Below, piece after piece: positions 51,972 to 59,621 of a DNA stretch of 64,000 nt. Position 1 is the stretch's first letter. Every line of letters begins with the position of its first letter. The DNA lies in assembly GCA_002310235.1 (NCBI GenBank), contig DBYO01000032.1, positions 1 through 64,000 on the forward strand, in the 5' to 3' direction. This DNA comes from Bacteroidales bacterium UBA1184. GTDB lineage: Bacteria; Bacteroidota; Bacteroidia; Bacteroidales; ML635J-15. Position numbers and translations under genes: made by a program. The notes beneath the pieces were generated by a model. The model was not told where the DNA came from. It was given only the letters and a program-made list of their open reading frames with translations, and did no database searches.

Positions 51972-53509
51972 TATTTCAGATTCAATTTATTAGTTTTCAA
52001 ATAGTTTTCTATGTTTGCAATGTCCTTGTAAAATGGAGTGTCCTCGATGAAAAGAGGTACTATCTTACGGACTTCTTCATATACTTTGCGCGAAGTAGGA
52101 CAAAGTTTGTCTGCAATTTTGAGACAATCGGTTGCTTGTGCCAATGCAATGTATTGGATTGCCATAACTTGGAAGCAGTTTTCTACTACATGCTTGCATA
52201 TCAAAGCTGTGTTAGTCCCCATGCTTACGATGTCCTGATTGTCGTTGTTGTTCGGGATGCTGTGGACATAGTTTGGCATTGCAAGTGTCTGGCATTCTGC
52301 AGTCGTTGATGTTGCAGTAAAACCACATGCCTGCATTCCGTAGTTCAGACCGAGAGTTCCAAGGTTGAGGAATGGCGGCAAAATGCCGTTTATTCTGTCG
52401 TGGAACAGGTAGTTGAGCTGACGTTCGGATGTCATGGCAAGGCGGACAAGTGCTATTTTTACCTTGTCTTCCTCAAGCGAAATATAATCGCCATGGAAGT
52501 TGCCACCGTGATAAACATATTGTGATTCGGGGTCAACTATTGGGTTGTCGCATGCCGAGTTGAGTTCGTCTTCGATTATATTGCGAGCATATTGCAGTGT
52601 GTCGTATATGGGACCCAATATCTGAGGAGTACAGCGAAGCGAATAATATGCCTGAACCTTGTGTTCAAACACTTTTACGTCCTTGTGTCCGTAGTCGTAA
52701 AGCTCGTGTGCGCGCTTTTTCATACATTTAGAACCTTCGGCTATTTCACGCATACGGCGAGCAATTACTTGTTGACCTTCGTGGCGGCGGCATTCGTTTT
52801 CTTCTAGTGCCATATAATCGTCGAATGAAGAAGCGATTTCGTTCATCCATACTGCGGCAAGTGTTGCCCAATCGAGAATATTTTCGGCATATATCTGGTT
52901 TACAATGCTAATTCCCGTCATTACGGATGTTCCATTGGTAATAGAAAGTCCTTCGCGAATGTGAACTTTCAATGGGGTTAACCCGAGTTGCTTCATCACG
53001 TCTGAAGATTTGCGCCATTCTCCTTTGTAGTGGACTTCGCCCTCGCCAATGAGACATAATGCTATGTGTGCCAGTTGTACGAGGTCGCCACTTGCGCCTA
53101 CGCTGCCGTGCATTGGAATAAATGGGTATATGCCTTCGTTTATGAACGAAATGAGTAGTTTTGCAACATCGGGATGAACACCGGACCGGCATTGTAATAC
53201 TGTGCCGAGACGGGCTATCATTGCCGACTTTACATAAATGTCGTCCAATGGTTCTCCTGCACCAGTAGCGTGACTGCGAATTATATTGTATTGTAAATCA
53301 GAAAGGTATCTGTCGTCAACGCGCCATTGCGCCATAGGACCGAAGCCTGTGTTTATCCCGTATATGACTTTTTCTGCAGCAAATTTCTCCAGAAAATGAT
53401 AGCAGGCATCAACGCGGTCAATCCATTCTTTGGAAATATTGATGTTTTCGGTTGAAAATAGTATTTTTTCAACCTCATTGAGTGTTAATCTATCAGTAAA
53501 TATTGTCAT
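51971..53509 (-). CDS. Tyrosine ammonia-lyase, first gene of the aryl polyene operon
   Basis: 512 residues of the aromatic amino acid lyase family. The MIO-forming triad is Ala139-Ser140-Gly141 in MHGSVGASGDLVQLAH. Further parts closely recall Flavobacterium tyrosine ammonia-lyase of the flexirubin cluster: VIYGINTGFGPMAQ, QYNIIRSHATG, YHGGNFHGDYISLE and HSIPNNNDNQDIVSMGTN. It removes ammonia from tyrosine to give 4-coumarate, the expected aryl starter. The alternative, histidase, would normally lie with hut genes, which are absent. Confidence 0.92.
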   Translation of the reverse strand: MTIFTDRLTLNEVEKILFSTENINISKEWIDRVDACYHFLEKFAAEKVIYGINTGFGPMAQWRVDDRYLSDLQYNIIRSHATGAGEPLDDIYVKSAMIARLGTVLQCRSGVHPDVAKLLISFINEGIYPFIPMHGSVGASGDLVQLAHIALCLIGEGEVHYKGEWRKSSDVMKQLGLTPLKVHIREGLSITNGTSVMTGISIVNQIYAENILDWATLAAVWMNEIASSFDDYMALEENECRRHEGQQVIARRMREIAEGSKCMKKRAHELYDYGHKDVKVFEHKVQAYYSLRCTPQILGPIYDTLQYARNIIEDELNSACDNPIVDPESQYVYHGGNFHGDYISLEEDKVKIALVRLAMTSERQLNYLFHDRINGILPPFLNLGTLGLNYGMQACGFTATSTTAECQTLAMPNYVHSIPNNNDNQDIVSMGTNTALICKHVVENCFQVMAIQYIALAQATDCLKIADKLCPTSRKVYEEVRKIVPLFIEDTPFYKDIANIENYLKTNKLNLK

Positions 53510-53547
53510 AACAACATTTCTTATGTGTCTAAGAATTTTTAAAACTG

Positions 53548-53555
53548 CAAAGATA
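53548..53555 (-). promoter_or_regulatory. Likely promoter of the aryl polyene operon
   Basis: Minus-strand TATCTTTG fits TAnnTTTG exactly, 39 bases before the lyase ATG at 53509. It is the only strong match in the ~200 bases between the operon and the BspA-like gene, so the ~25-kb operon probably starts here. No operator repeat was seen. Confidence 0.6.
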
Positions 53556-53708
53556 TTAAATATTGTCCAAATTTCAGTATATTATTAAGTATAAAAATGT
53601 CAACAAATAATTAAAATATTGACAGGTAGGAACGTATGCTGTAAAAAATTAAACGTGCTTATCTTTGTGCTTTATGCTTCCTTTTGAGTTGTGTGTATTT
53701 CAAGCACA

Positions 53709-53746
53709 TAAAAAAGCATACCAAATGCTTTGAAATGGTATGCTTT
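53709..53746 (-). terminator. Rho-independent terminator of the BspA-like gene
   Basis: On the minus strand AAAGCATACCA (53746-53736) pairs with TGGTATGCTTT (53723-53713) over 11 bp with a 12-base loop, followed by T residues. It separates the LRR gene from the aryl polyene operon. Confidence 0.8.
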
Positions 53747-53765
53747 AGTATAGGGTAGTTGTATG

Positions 53766-54923
53766 TTACTTCGACATGGATTCTTTAACTTCTTTGAACC
53801 GTTTGCATGCAGGCAGTTGCTTGTAGTATGATCCGCATAGTTTTGGAATCGATAGTATGGCATCTTCTGGGAGTCCTTCAAATGCGTCGTCAGCTATTTC
53901 TACATTTCCGCCGTCAATTCTGACATAGGTAAGTTTTTTGCAATTTTTGAAAGCACCCTTTTCTATTTTTGTTATAGTCGAAGGGATTCTTACGTTAGTA
54001 ATATCGCAGCTATTGAATGCGTTTACATCCAAAGTTGTTATGTTGTATGGAACATTTTCCTTTGTTACCGAATACGGAAGTTTTAATTCTCCGCTAACAT
54101 CATCGTACGATTCTTCGCTTTTGATATAAGGAGTTTGTATTCCGTACGAAATAATAGATGCAGTGCCTTCGTCCTGATTAGTTACATTGCAGATAAATTT
54201 CTGGCCAGTTTCGGCTGTTGCCCAGAAAGTGTCTGCACTTGACTTATCGGCATCGCGTTCAATAATTTTCTTTGCATCGCTCCATGGTTCCGTTTTGCTG
54301 TATGTATCCGCAGTTTTTGGAGGAACAATGAGAGTAACACCATATAGGTAAAAATCGGAATGCGGAGCGAATTCAGGCGGAGTTTCGCAATACAACTCAA
54401 TGGTTTTTAGTTTTTTGCAATGCTCAAATGCTCCAGTGTTTATCTTTTTCATTTCGGGAGGAAGTATTATTGCTTCGAGTTCCGAACATCCGCTGAATGC
54501 ATCAATTCCAATTTCAGTTACCGATAGTGGCAGCAGGACTTTTTTCAGTTTTTTGCAATCCTTGAATGCTTGTATGCCAATGCATGTTATCGGGTAGTTT
54601 ACACCCTGATAGGTTATGCGTTTAGGTACGGTTACTGTGCCGTTGATTGCATTGTTGTATTTCTGTATGGTTTCGTAAACAAATGGTATCCACGCGGTGT
54701 CGATGGTATTTTTTACCTTTTCCGATTGTCCTACTGCAGGAGTAAGTGGGGCAATCACTTCGTATGATGGCGGAGTCTTCACTTTGTCGTACTTGTTCTC
54801 CTTGTTTACCTTCAAGCCAAAGTAGAGCGTGTTTCCGTTGTCATCTACACGTGTAATGTTTTGTGCTGCAACTGGCAAAGCCATGATTGCTGCGGCCATT
54901 AATATTAATAGAGTCTTCCTCAT
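53766..54923 (-). CDS. BspA-like leucine-rich repeat secreted protein
   Basis: 385 residues with a signal peptide (ending PVAAQ). Two blocks of BspA/Treponema-pallidum-type LRRs are visible: ITCIGIQAFKDCKKLKKVLL, VTEIGIDAFSGCSELEAIIL and KINTGAFEHCKKLKTIEL, then CDITNVRIPSTITKIEKGAF and FKNCKKLTYVRI. No T9SS domain is seen at the C-terminus. Surface or periplasmic, possibly for adhesion. Monocistronic with its own terminator. Confidence 0.9.
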   Translation of the reverse strand: MRKTLLILMAAAIMALPVAAQNITRVDDNGNTLYFGLKVNKENKYDKVKTPPSYEVIAPLTPAVGQSEKVKNTIDTAWIPFVYETIQKYNNAINGTVTVPKRITYQGVNYPITCIGIQAFKDCKKLKKVLLPLSVTEIGIDAFSGCSELEAIILPPEMKKINTGAFEHCKKLKTIELYCETPPEFAPHSDFYLYGVTLIVPPKTADTYSKTEPWSDAKKIIERDADKSSADTFWATAETGQKFICNVTNQDEGTASIISYGIQTPYIKSEESYDDVSGELKLPYSVTKENVPYNITTLDVNAFNSCDITNVRIPSTITKIEKGAFKNCKKLTYVRIDGGNVEIADDAFEGLPEDAILSIPKLCGSYYKQLPACKRFKEVKESMSK

Positions 54924-55126
54924 AACAAAAAAAATTAATCCAAATTCGGAGTTAAAAGTACAAATATTATTCCGATTAAGTGAATTTTTTTTGATTTTTT
55001 TGTTTGGTCTTATTTGTGCTGTTTATATTGTTGATATTTAGTGGTTTAAGTGCTGGTTTTATAATTCTTTTAAAGTAATTTGTATGTTTTGTGAGTTGTA
55101 TATTTTTAGAAGTCGCTGTTTTTATG

Positions 55127-55134
55127 TAATTTTG
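55127..55134 (+). promoter_or_regulatory. -7 box of lepA
   Basis: TAATTTTG fits TAnnTTTG, 29 bases before the ATG at 55163. No clear -33 element. Confidence 0.5.
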
Positions 55135-55162
55135 CGCCTAAATTTTCGAAAATTCACAATTG

Positions 55163-56953
55163 ATGAAGAACATACGCAATTTTTGCATAATAGCACATAT
55201 CGACCACGGAAAGAGCACATTGGCCGACCGTCTCCTACAATATACAGGTACAGTTTCGGAACGAAATTTCCAGAATCAGGTTCTTGATGACATGGATTTG
55301 GAACGCGAACGAGGCATAACCATAAAAAGTCACGCCATACAGATGGAATATGAGGCAAAGGATGGACAGAAATACATTCTTAACCTTATCGATACTCCAG
55401 GACACGTGGACTTTTCGTACGAAGTTAGCCGTTCCATAGCTGCATGCGAAGGAGCTCTGCTGGTAGTTGATGCTACACAGGGTGTTCAGGCTCAGACGAT
55501 TTCAGTTCTTTATCAGGCTATTGAACACGATTTGGAAATCATTCCTGTGCTTAACAAGATTGACCTCGATGCTGCTATGCCCGAACTTGTCGAAGACCAG
55601 ATAATCGACCTTATAGGTTGCGACCGCGAGGATATTCTTCGTGCCAGCGGAAAGACCGGCGAGGGCGTTGAGGATGTGCTCGAGGCAATCGTAAGCAAGA
55701 TTCCTGCACCAAAGGGCGACCCCGAAGCTCCGTTCGAGGCTCTTATCTTCGACTCGGTTTTCAACCCATTCCGTGGAATAGTTGTGTATTTCCGTATTTT
55801 CAACGGCACGGTTAATACAAAGGATCTTGTGAAGTTCGTTAATACTGGTCGCGAGTACAATGCCGAGGAAATCGGTGTGCTCAAGATGGACTACTCGCCG
55901 CGCAAGACTTTGTCGGCAGGCGATGTGGGATACATAATTTCCGGTATCAAGACGGCCGTGGAGGTGAAGGTTGGTGATACAATAACTCAAGTTGACCGTC
56001 CGTGCGCCGAGGCTATTGCCGGTTTCTCGGAAGTGAAACCAATGCTTTATGCCGGTATTTATCCTGTCGATGCCGACGACTATGAAGAACTTCGTGCTTC
56101 GATAGAAAAGTTGCAGCTCAACGATGCTTCGCTTACATACGATCTCGAATCGTCGGCAGCATTGGGATTCGGTTTCCGCTGCGGATTCCTTGGACTGCTT
56201 CACATGGAGATTGTTCAGGAACGTCTCGACCGTGAGTTCAAGATGGATGTCATAACTACTGTTCCAAACGTTCAGTATCTTGCATACACAACCAAGGGCG
56301 AGAAGGTTGAGGTTCACAATCCGTCGGGAATGCCTGGACCAAACTATCTCGATCACGTTGAGGAGCCGTTTATCCGCGGAACGATCATCACAAAGGCCGA
56401 TTATGTAGGTCCTATAATCAAATTGTGTATCGACAAGCGTGGAACTTTCCTGAATCAGGTTTACCTGAGTGCCGACCGCGTTGAGTTGCATTTCGACTTG
56501 CCGCTTGGCGAAATAGTCTTCGACTTCTATGACAAGCTGAAGAGCATCTCGAAGGGTTATGCTTCGTTCGACTATCACCAGTCGGAATACAAGTTGTCGA
56601 AACTCGTACGTCTCGATATTTTGTTGAACGGCGAAATGGTTGATGCCTTGTCGACGCTAACGCATGTAAGCAATGCGCAGACTTTTGGTCGCCGTATGTG
56701 CGAAAAACTGAAGGAACTTATCCCTCGCCATCAGTTCGATGTTGCAATTCAGGCAGCAATCGGCGGAAAGATTATCGCCCGTGAAACTGTGAAGGCTGTA
56801 CGCAAGGATGTTACTGCTAAATGTTATGGCGGTGATATCACCCGTAAGCGCAAGCTTCTTGAAAAGCAGAAGGAAGGTAAGAAGCGTATGCGTCAGATAG
56901 GTTCGGTCGAAGTTCCGCAGTCGGCATTCCTCGCTGTGCTGAAGCTTGATTAG
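55163..56953 (+). CDS. lepA: Elongation factor 4
   Basis: 596 residues from the ATG at 55163 (a TTG 3 bases earlier is less likely). GTPase motifs IAHIDHGKSTLADRL (P-loop), DTPGHVDFSYEV and LNKIDLD, then LepA-specific MPGPNYLDH, GGKIIARE and a basic RKRKLLEKQKEGKKRM segment near the C-terminus. LepA back-translocates or repairs stalled ribosomes. Nothing suggests an operon partner. Confidence 0.97.
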   Translation: MKNIRNFCIIAHIDHGKSTLADRLLQYTGTVSERNFQNQVLDDMDLERERGITIKSHAIQMEYEAKDGQKYILNLIDTPGHVDFSYEVSRSIAACEGALLVVDATQGVQAQTISVLYQAIEHDLEIIPVLNKIDLDAAMPELVEDQIIDLIGCDREDILRASGKTGEGVEDVLEAIVSKIPAPKGDPEAPFEALIFDSVFNPFRGIVVYFRIFNGTVNTKDLVKFVNTGREYNAEEIGVLKMDYSPRKTLSAGDVGYIISGIKTAVEVKVGDTITQVDRPCAEAIAGFSEVKPMLYAGIYPVDADDYEELRASIEKLQLNDASLTYDLESSAALGFGFRCGFLGLLHMEIVQERLDREFKMDVITTVPNVQYLAYTTKGEKVEVHNPSGMPGPNYLDHVEEPFIRGTIITKADYVGPIIKLCIDKRGTFLNQVYLSADRVELHFDLPLGEIVFDFYDKLKSISKGYASFDYHQSEYKLSKLVRLDILLNGEMVDALSTLTHVSNAQTFGRRMCEKLKELIPRHQFDVAIQAAIGGKIIARETVKAVRKDVTAKCYGGDITRKRKLLEKQKEGKKRMRQIGSVEVPQSAFLAVLKLD

Positions 56954-57055
56954 ACGCTAGCCTTTTTGTTAACTTTCACGCTTTAATAAATACTTTTCTT
57001 TCTTGTTCCTGCTGATGGTATATTATATACCTTCGCGGAAAATTTTGTTTGTATC

Positions 57056-57871
57056 ATGGAAAAACAGCACGCCCATAAGGAACAACTTTTGAAGATGCAG
57101 AAGTTGTATAAGGAATACAGGTCTGCAGTAGCCAATAAATTGCCGGATGAAGATGTTGAAGCTTCTCGGATTGCTTTTTATGATATTTGCGACAACTACG
57201 ACTGGATGGATTATGTGGTTGAGGAAAATGGCTGCGAGAAGTTGATTAACATAAAGGATGAGGTGCTTGTTCCTGCAAAGTATGAGCGTTTAGGTTGTTG
57301 CCGCGGGAAGGTCAACGACCGTAAGTTTCCTGTATCTGCCATGTCGGATGGGAAATGGGGACTTGTTATGCCAGATGGTTACGGTACGGTAGTACTAGGT
57401 TTCGATTACGATGAGATTGAGTGTTTCGACAAGTTTTTTGTCGTTTCGAAGTCGGGTAGGAAAGGTGTCGCTGACAAAAAGGGCAGATTGCTTGTACCAT
57501 GCTCGATGGATGACGTTGTTTTCCGTCCTATATTCATAACCAACGAGGATGACGGTCGTTCGTGGTACGATGACTGTATGTTCGAGCTACGCAGTGGCGA
57601 CAAGGTAGGTGTGCTCACTATGGATGGCCAGTATGTTAAGCCGTTGTATGATGAAATTTTGTTTTCAGAAATCCTTGAAACCGATGAGGCTCTTGGCGCT
57701 GTACTTGATGGGCGAGACGGATGCGTTTCAGTTGATGGAAAACTTGTTCCCGATGAGGATTTCGAAAAATACGAGGATAAACTTATATATGCCAAAGGCC
57801 GCTACAGCCATCGTTCGTCGTACAACTACGAACTTGACGTGAAAATGGGTTACGCCGAGGGAAAGATATAA
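57056..57871 (+). CDS. WG-repeat protein
   Basis: 271 residues, no signal peptide. A helical N-terminus (~1-55) precedes repeats of the WG type: SDGKWGLVMPDGYGTVVLGF, KSGRKGVADKKGRLLVPCSM and GDKVGVLTMDGQYVKPLYDE. WG repeats form beta-propeller-like binding units in cytoplasmic or exported proteins; the ligand is unknown. Converges with the 57877 gene (5-base gap). Confidence 0.87.
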   Translation: MEKQHAHKEQLLKMQKLYKEYRSAVANKLPDEDVEASRIAFYDICDNYDWMDYVVEENGCEKLINIKDEVLVPAKYERLGCCRGKVNDRKFPVSAMSDGKWGLVMPDGYGTVVLGFDYDEIECFDKFFVVSKSGRKGVADKKGRLLVPCSMDDVVFRPIFITNEDDGRSWYDDCMFELRSGDKVGVLTMDGQYVKPLYDEILFSEILETDEALGAVLDGRDGCVSVDGKLVPDEDFEKYEDKLIYAKGRYSHRSSYNYELDVKMGYAEGKI

Positions 57872-57876
57872 AGTGC

Positions 57877-58416
57877 TTATTCCTCTACTGTAATATTCTC
57901 GGCAATCAAATCCTTCAGATTGTTGATGATGTTGACATCATTTAGGTTCATACCTTCGAAGACTTCCTTAACGTCGGCTGTGCTAAGTTCGAAATAGTCT
58001 TCGTCGGTGGTGTACTTGATGATGAAGTTGATGTCCTGGTACTGGCAGATGAAGTTGCTGAAACATCCGGCAAGGTCGCCTTTGGGTTGCAGGTCGATAT
58101 GCGAACGCTGGTAGTCGGCGTAGATTTCGGTACCCTTGCCAACTTCCGACTTCAGGTAGAACTTGCCGTTGCATAGTTCAGAATGGAATTTCAGCAGGGC
58201 TATGCCCATACCAATCTTACGTTCGGGACGCGACGAGTAGAAGGTCTCGTTTATGGCATCCATCATCTCCTTGGGCATTCCGCAGCCATTGTCGATAATC
58301 TTGAGTGACAGCAAGTCCTGTTTTGCGCTGTCGACCATCTCAATCACAATCTCCGTAGCCTTTGCACGGATAGAATTGTGAACTATGTCAATTATATGTA
58401 AATCAAGTGTTTTCAT
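57877..58416 (-). CDS. HATPase-domain protein, last gene of the redox cassette
   Basis: 179 residues. GHKL ATPase motifs: IDIVHNSIRAKATEI (N-box), KIIDNGCGMPKEM (G1), KIGMGIALLKFHSEL (G2) and VGKGTEIYADY. No dimerisation/phosphoacceptor domain, so it resembles an anti-sigma kinase or a lone sensor ATPase. The C-terminal ~80 residues are unassigned. Overlaps the PHP gene by ATGA. Confidence 0.88.
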   Translation of the reverse strand: MKTLDLHIIDIVHNSIRAKATEIVIEMVDSAKQDLLSLKIIDNGCGMPKEMMDAINETFYSSRPERKIGMGIALLKFHSELCNGKFYLKSEVGKGTEIYADYQRSHIDLQPKGDLAGCFSNFICQYQDINFIIKYTTDEDYFELSTADVKEVFEGMNLNDVNIINNLKDLIAENITVEE

Positions 58417-59141
58417 AATATTATCTGTTCTCCTGTGTGAAGTGCGTTTTTAAGGTTGTCGAAACTGAAACTGTCCATTTCGAGTACGCTTGAAATTTTG
58501 CCGATATCGTCAATGTAGTGGGCATCGGAACTTTGTATGTAGTTGTAGTCGCTGAACCACGGGAATTTGTCGAAGAAGTTGTTCTTCATGGCGTAATAGC
58601 TGAGCTCAAGTGCCTGAAACTTAAGTTTGTCGGGAACAAAAACAAGTTGCGAACTTATGCTGAATGTGCTGCGGTCAACGTGTGCAGGGATGAAGATTCC
58701 GCCCATTTCATATACCTTTTTCTGCAAGTCGAGCATCGGCAGGTCGAGGGCATTTATTAATAGGTGGGGAACTTCGTCGAGCACATTTTCTTCCTCGTCA
58801 ACTACAAACTGGTAGCCGAACTTGTCGGGGTCGTTCTCGAAGAAAATAACCTTCGAATCAAGAAATTTCTGGAACTCGGCAAGTTTTTCGGCGTTGGGCA
58901 TAAATCCCAGGCAATGGATTTCCTCCTTGGTTGTGACTTCGGCACCCATCATAACGGCTATGCCGTTCTGCTCGCCGATTTTGCGTGTAACTTCGGCATT
59001 GAGAGTGCTGTTGTGGTCGGTAAGACCGATAATGTCAAGCCCTTTCTCCTTGGCCTTTGCGATTATGGCAGACGGACTCATCTCTATGTCGCCACAAGGT
59101 GACAACACAGAGTGCATGTGTAGGTCTGCGCGGAATTTCAT
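58413..59141 (-). CDS. PHP-domain phosphoesterase-like protein
   Basis: 242 residues. PHP motif I ADLHMHSVLSPCG, II LTDHNST, a later EVTTKEEIHCLGF, HVDRS and the last DAHYIDD supply metal-binding His and Asp residues. PHP proteins hydrolyse phosphoesters using two or three metals. In the cassette it may act on a nucleotide or signalling molecule. 15 bases after the DRTGG gene. Confidence 0.9.
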   Translation of the reverse strand: MKFRADLHMHSVLSPCGDIEMSPSAIIAKAKEKGLDIIGLTDHNSTLNAEVTRKIGEQNGIAVMMGAEVTTKEEIHCLGFMPNAEKLAEFQKFLDSKVIFFENDPDKFGYQFVVDEEENVLDEVPHLLINALDLPMLDLQKKVYEMGGIFIPAHVDRSTFSISSQLVFVPDKLKFQALELSYYAMKNNFFDKFPWFSDYNYIQSSDAHYIDDIGKISSVLEMDSFSFDNLKNALHTGEQIIL

Positions 59142-59156
59142 GACTGGAAAGTCTTG

Positions 59157-59486
59157 TTACTTAATAAGTTCGTACAGTTTGCCGCAAAGCATGAATGTAG
59201 GTTCTGAACTTGAGAGCACAGCCACATCGTTGTCCTTTGCAAATTCGAGCATATCGTCATCGGGAACACCGTTGCGAACAATGATAATTGCAGGAACATC
59301 CTTTAGAGCGGCAATCGAAGCCACGTTCTTGTGTGTCTGCATTGTAATCCAAACCTGTCCACTCTTTGCATTGCCCATTACGTCGCTGAGCAAATCAGAT
59401 GAGTATGCGCTCTTTACATCAGCGTCCATATTTACCTCGTTGTAAACCTTGAGGTTTAATTTTTCTATTATGTCTTTCAGTATCAT
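59157..59486 (-). CDS. DRTGG-domain protein, second copy
   Basis: 109 residues from the ATG at 59486 (MILKDIIEKLNLKVYN); an earlier in-frame start at 59540 lies beside a palindrome and is unlikely. YSSDLLSDVMGNAKSGQVWITMQTH and PAIIIVRNGVPDDDMLEFA are DRTGG-domain features, a fold related to CBS/phosphotransacetylase accessory domains that may bind nucleotide. Paralogue of the 61444 gene. Confidence 0.85.
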   Translation of the reverse strand: MILKDIIEKLNLKVYNEVNMDADVKSAYSSDLLSDVMGNAKSGQVWITMQTHKNVASIAALKDVPAIIIVRNGVPDDDMLEFAKDNDVAVLSSSEPTFMLCGKLYELIK

Positions 59487-59525
59487 ATCGTTAATTGTTT
59501 TTATTCTTAAATCGTTAAATTTAGT

Positions 59526-59617
59526 AGACGTTGCACGCAACGTCTCTACAATTGAATCATCAAATCATCAAATCTTCAAATCAATCAAATCTTTAAATTT
59601 TTAAATCCTTAAATCAT
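59526..59617. repeat. Palindrome plus AT-rich degenerate repeat, copy 3
   Basis: A 20-base palindrome (AGACGTTGC-AC-GCAACGTCT, 59526-59545) is followed by ~70 bases of AAATCATCAAATC-type repeats. Same arrangement as 10164-10262. It lies between the hydrogenase-like and second DRTGG genes. Confidence 0.75.
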
Positions 59618-59621
59618 TAAT

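Noticed and set aside
51971..53509. Histidine ammonia-lyase for histidine breakdown
   Set aside because: No hutU, hutI or ftcD is near; the gene opens a polyketide operon and its motifs are closer to the Flavobacterium tyrosine lyase.
28551..53509. Recently acquired genomic island
   Set aside because: No integrase, tRNA junction, direct repeats or clear shift in base composition was seen at the borders; vertical inheritance is as likely.
55502..56578. 358-codon minus-strand open frame inside lepA
   Set aside because: lepA is unmistakable on the plus strand; the antisense frame has no domain and no promoter.
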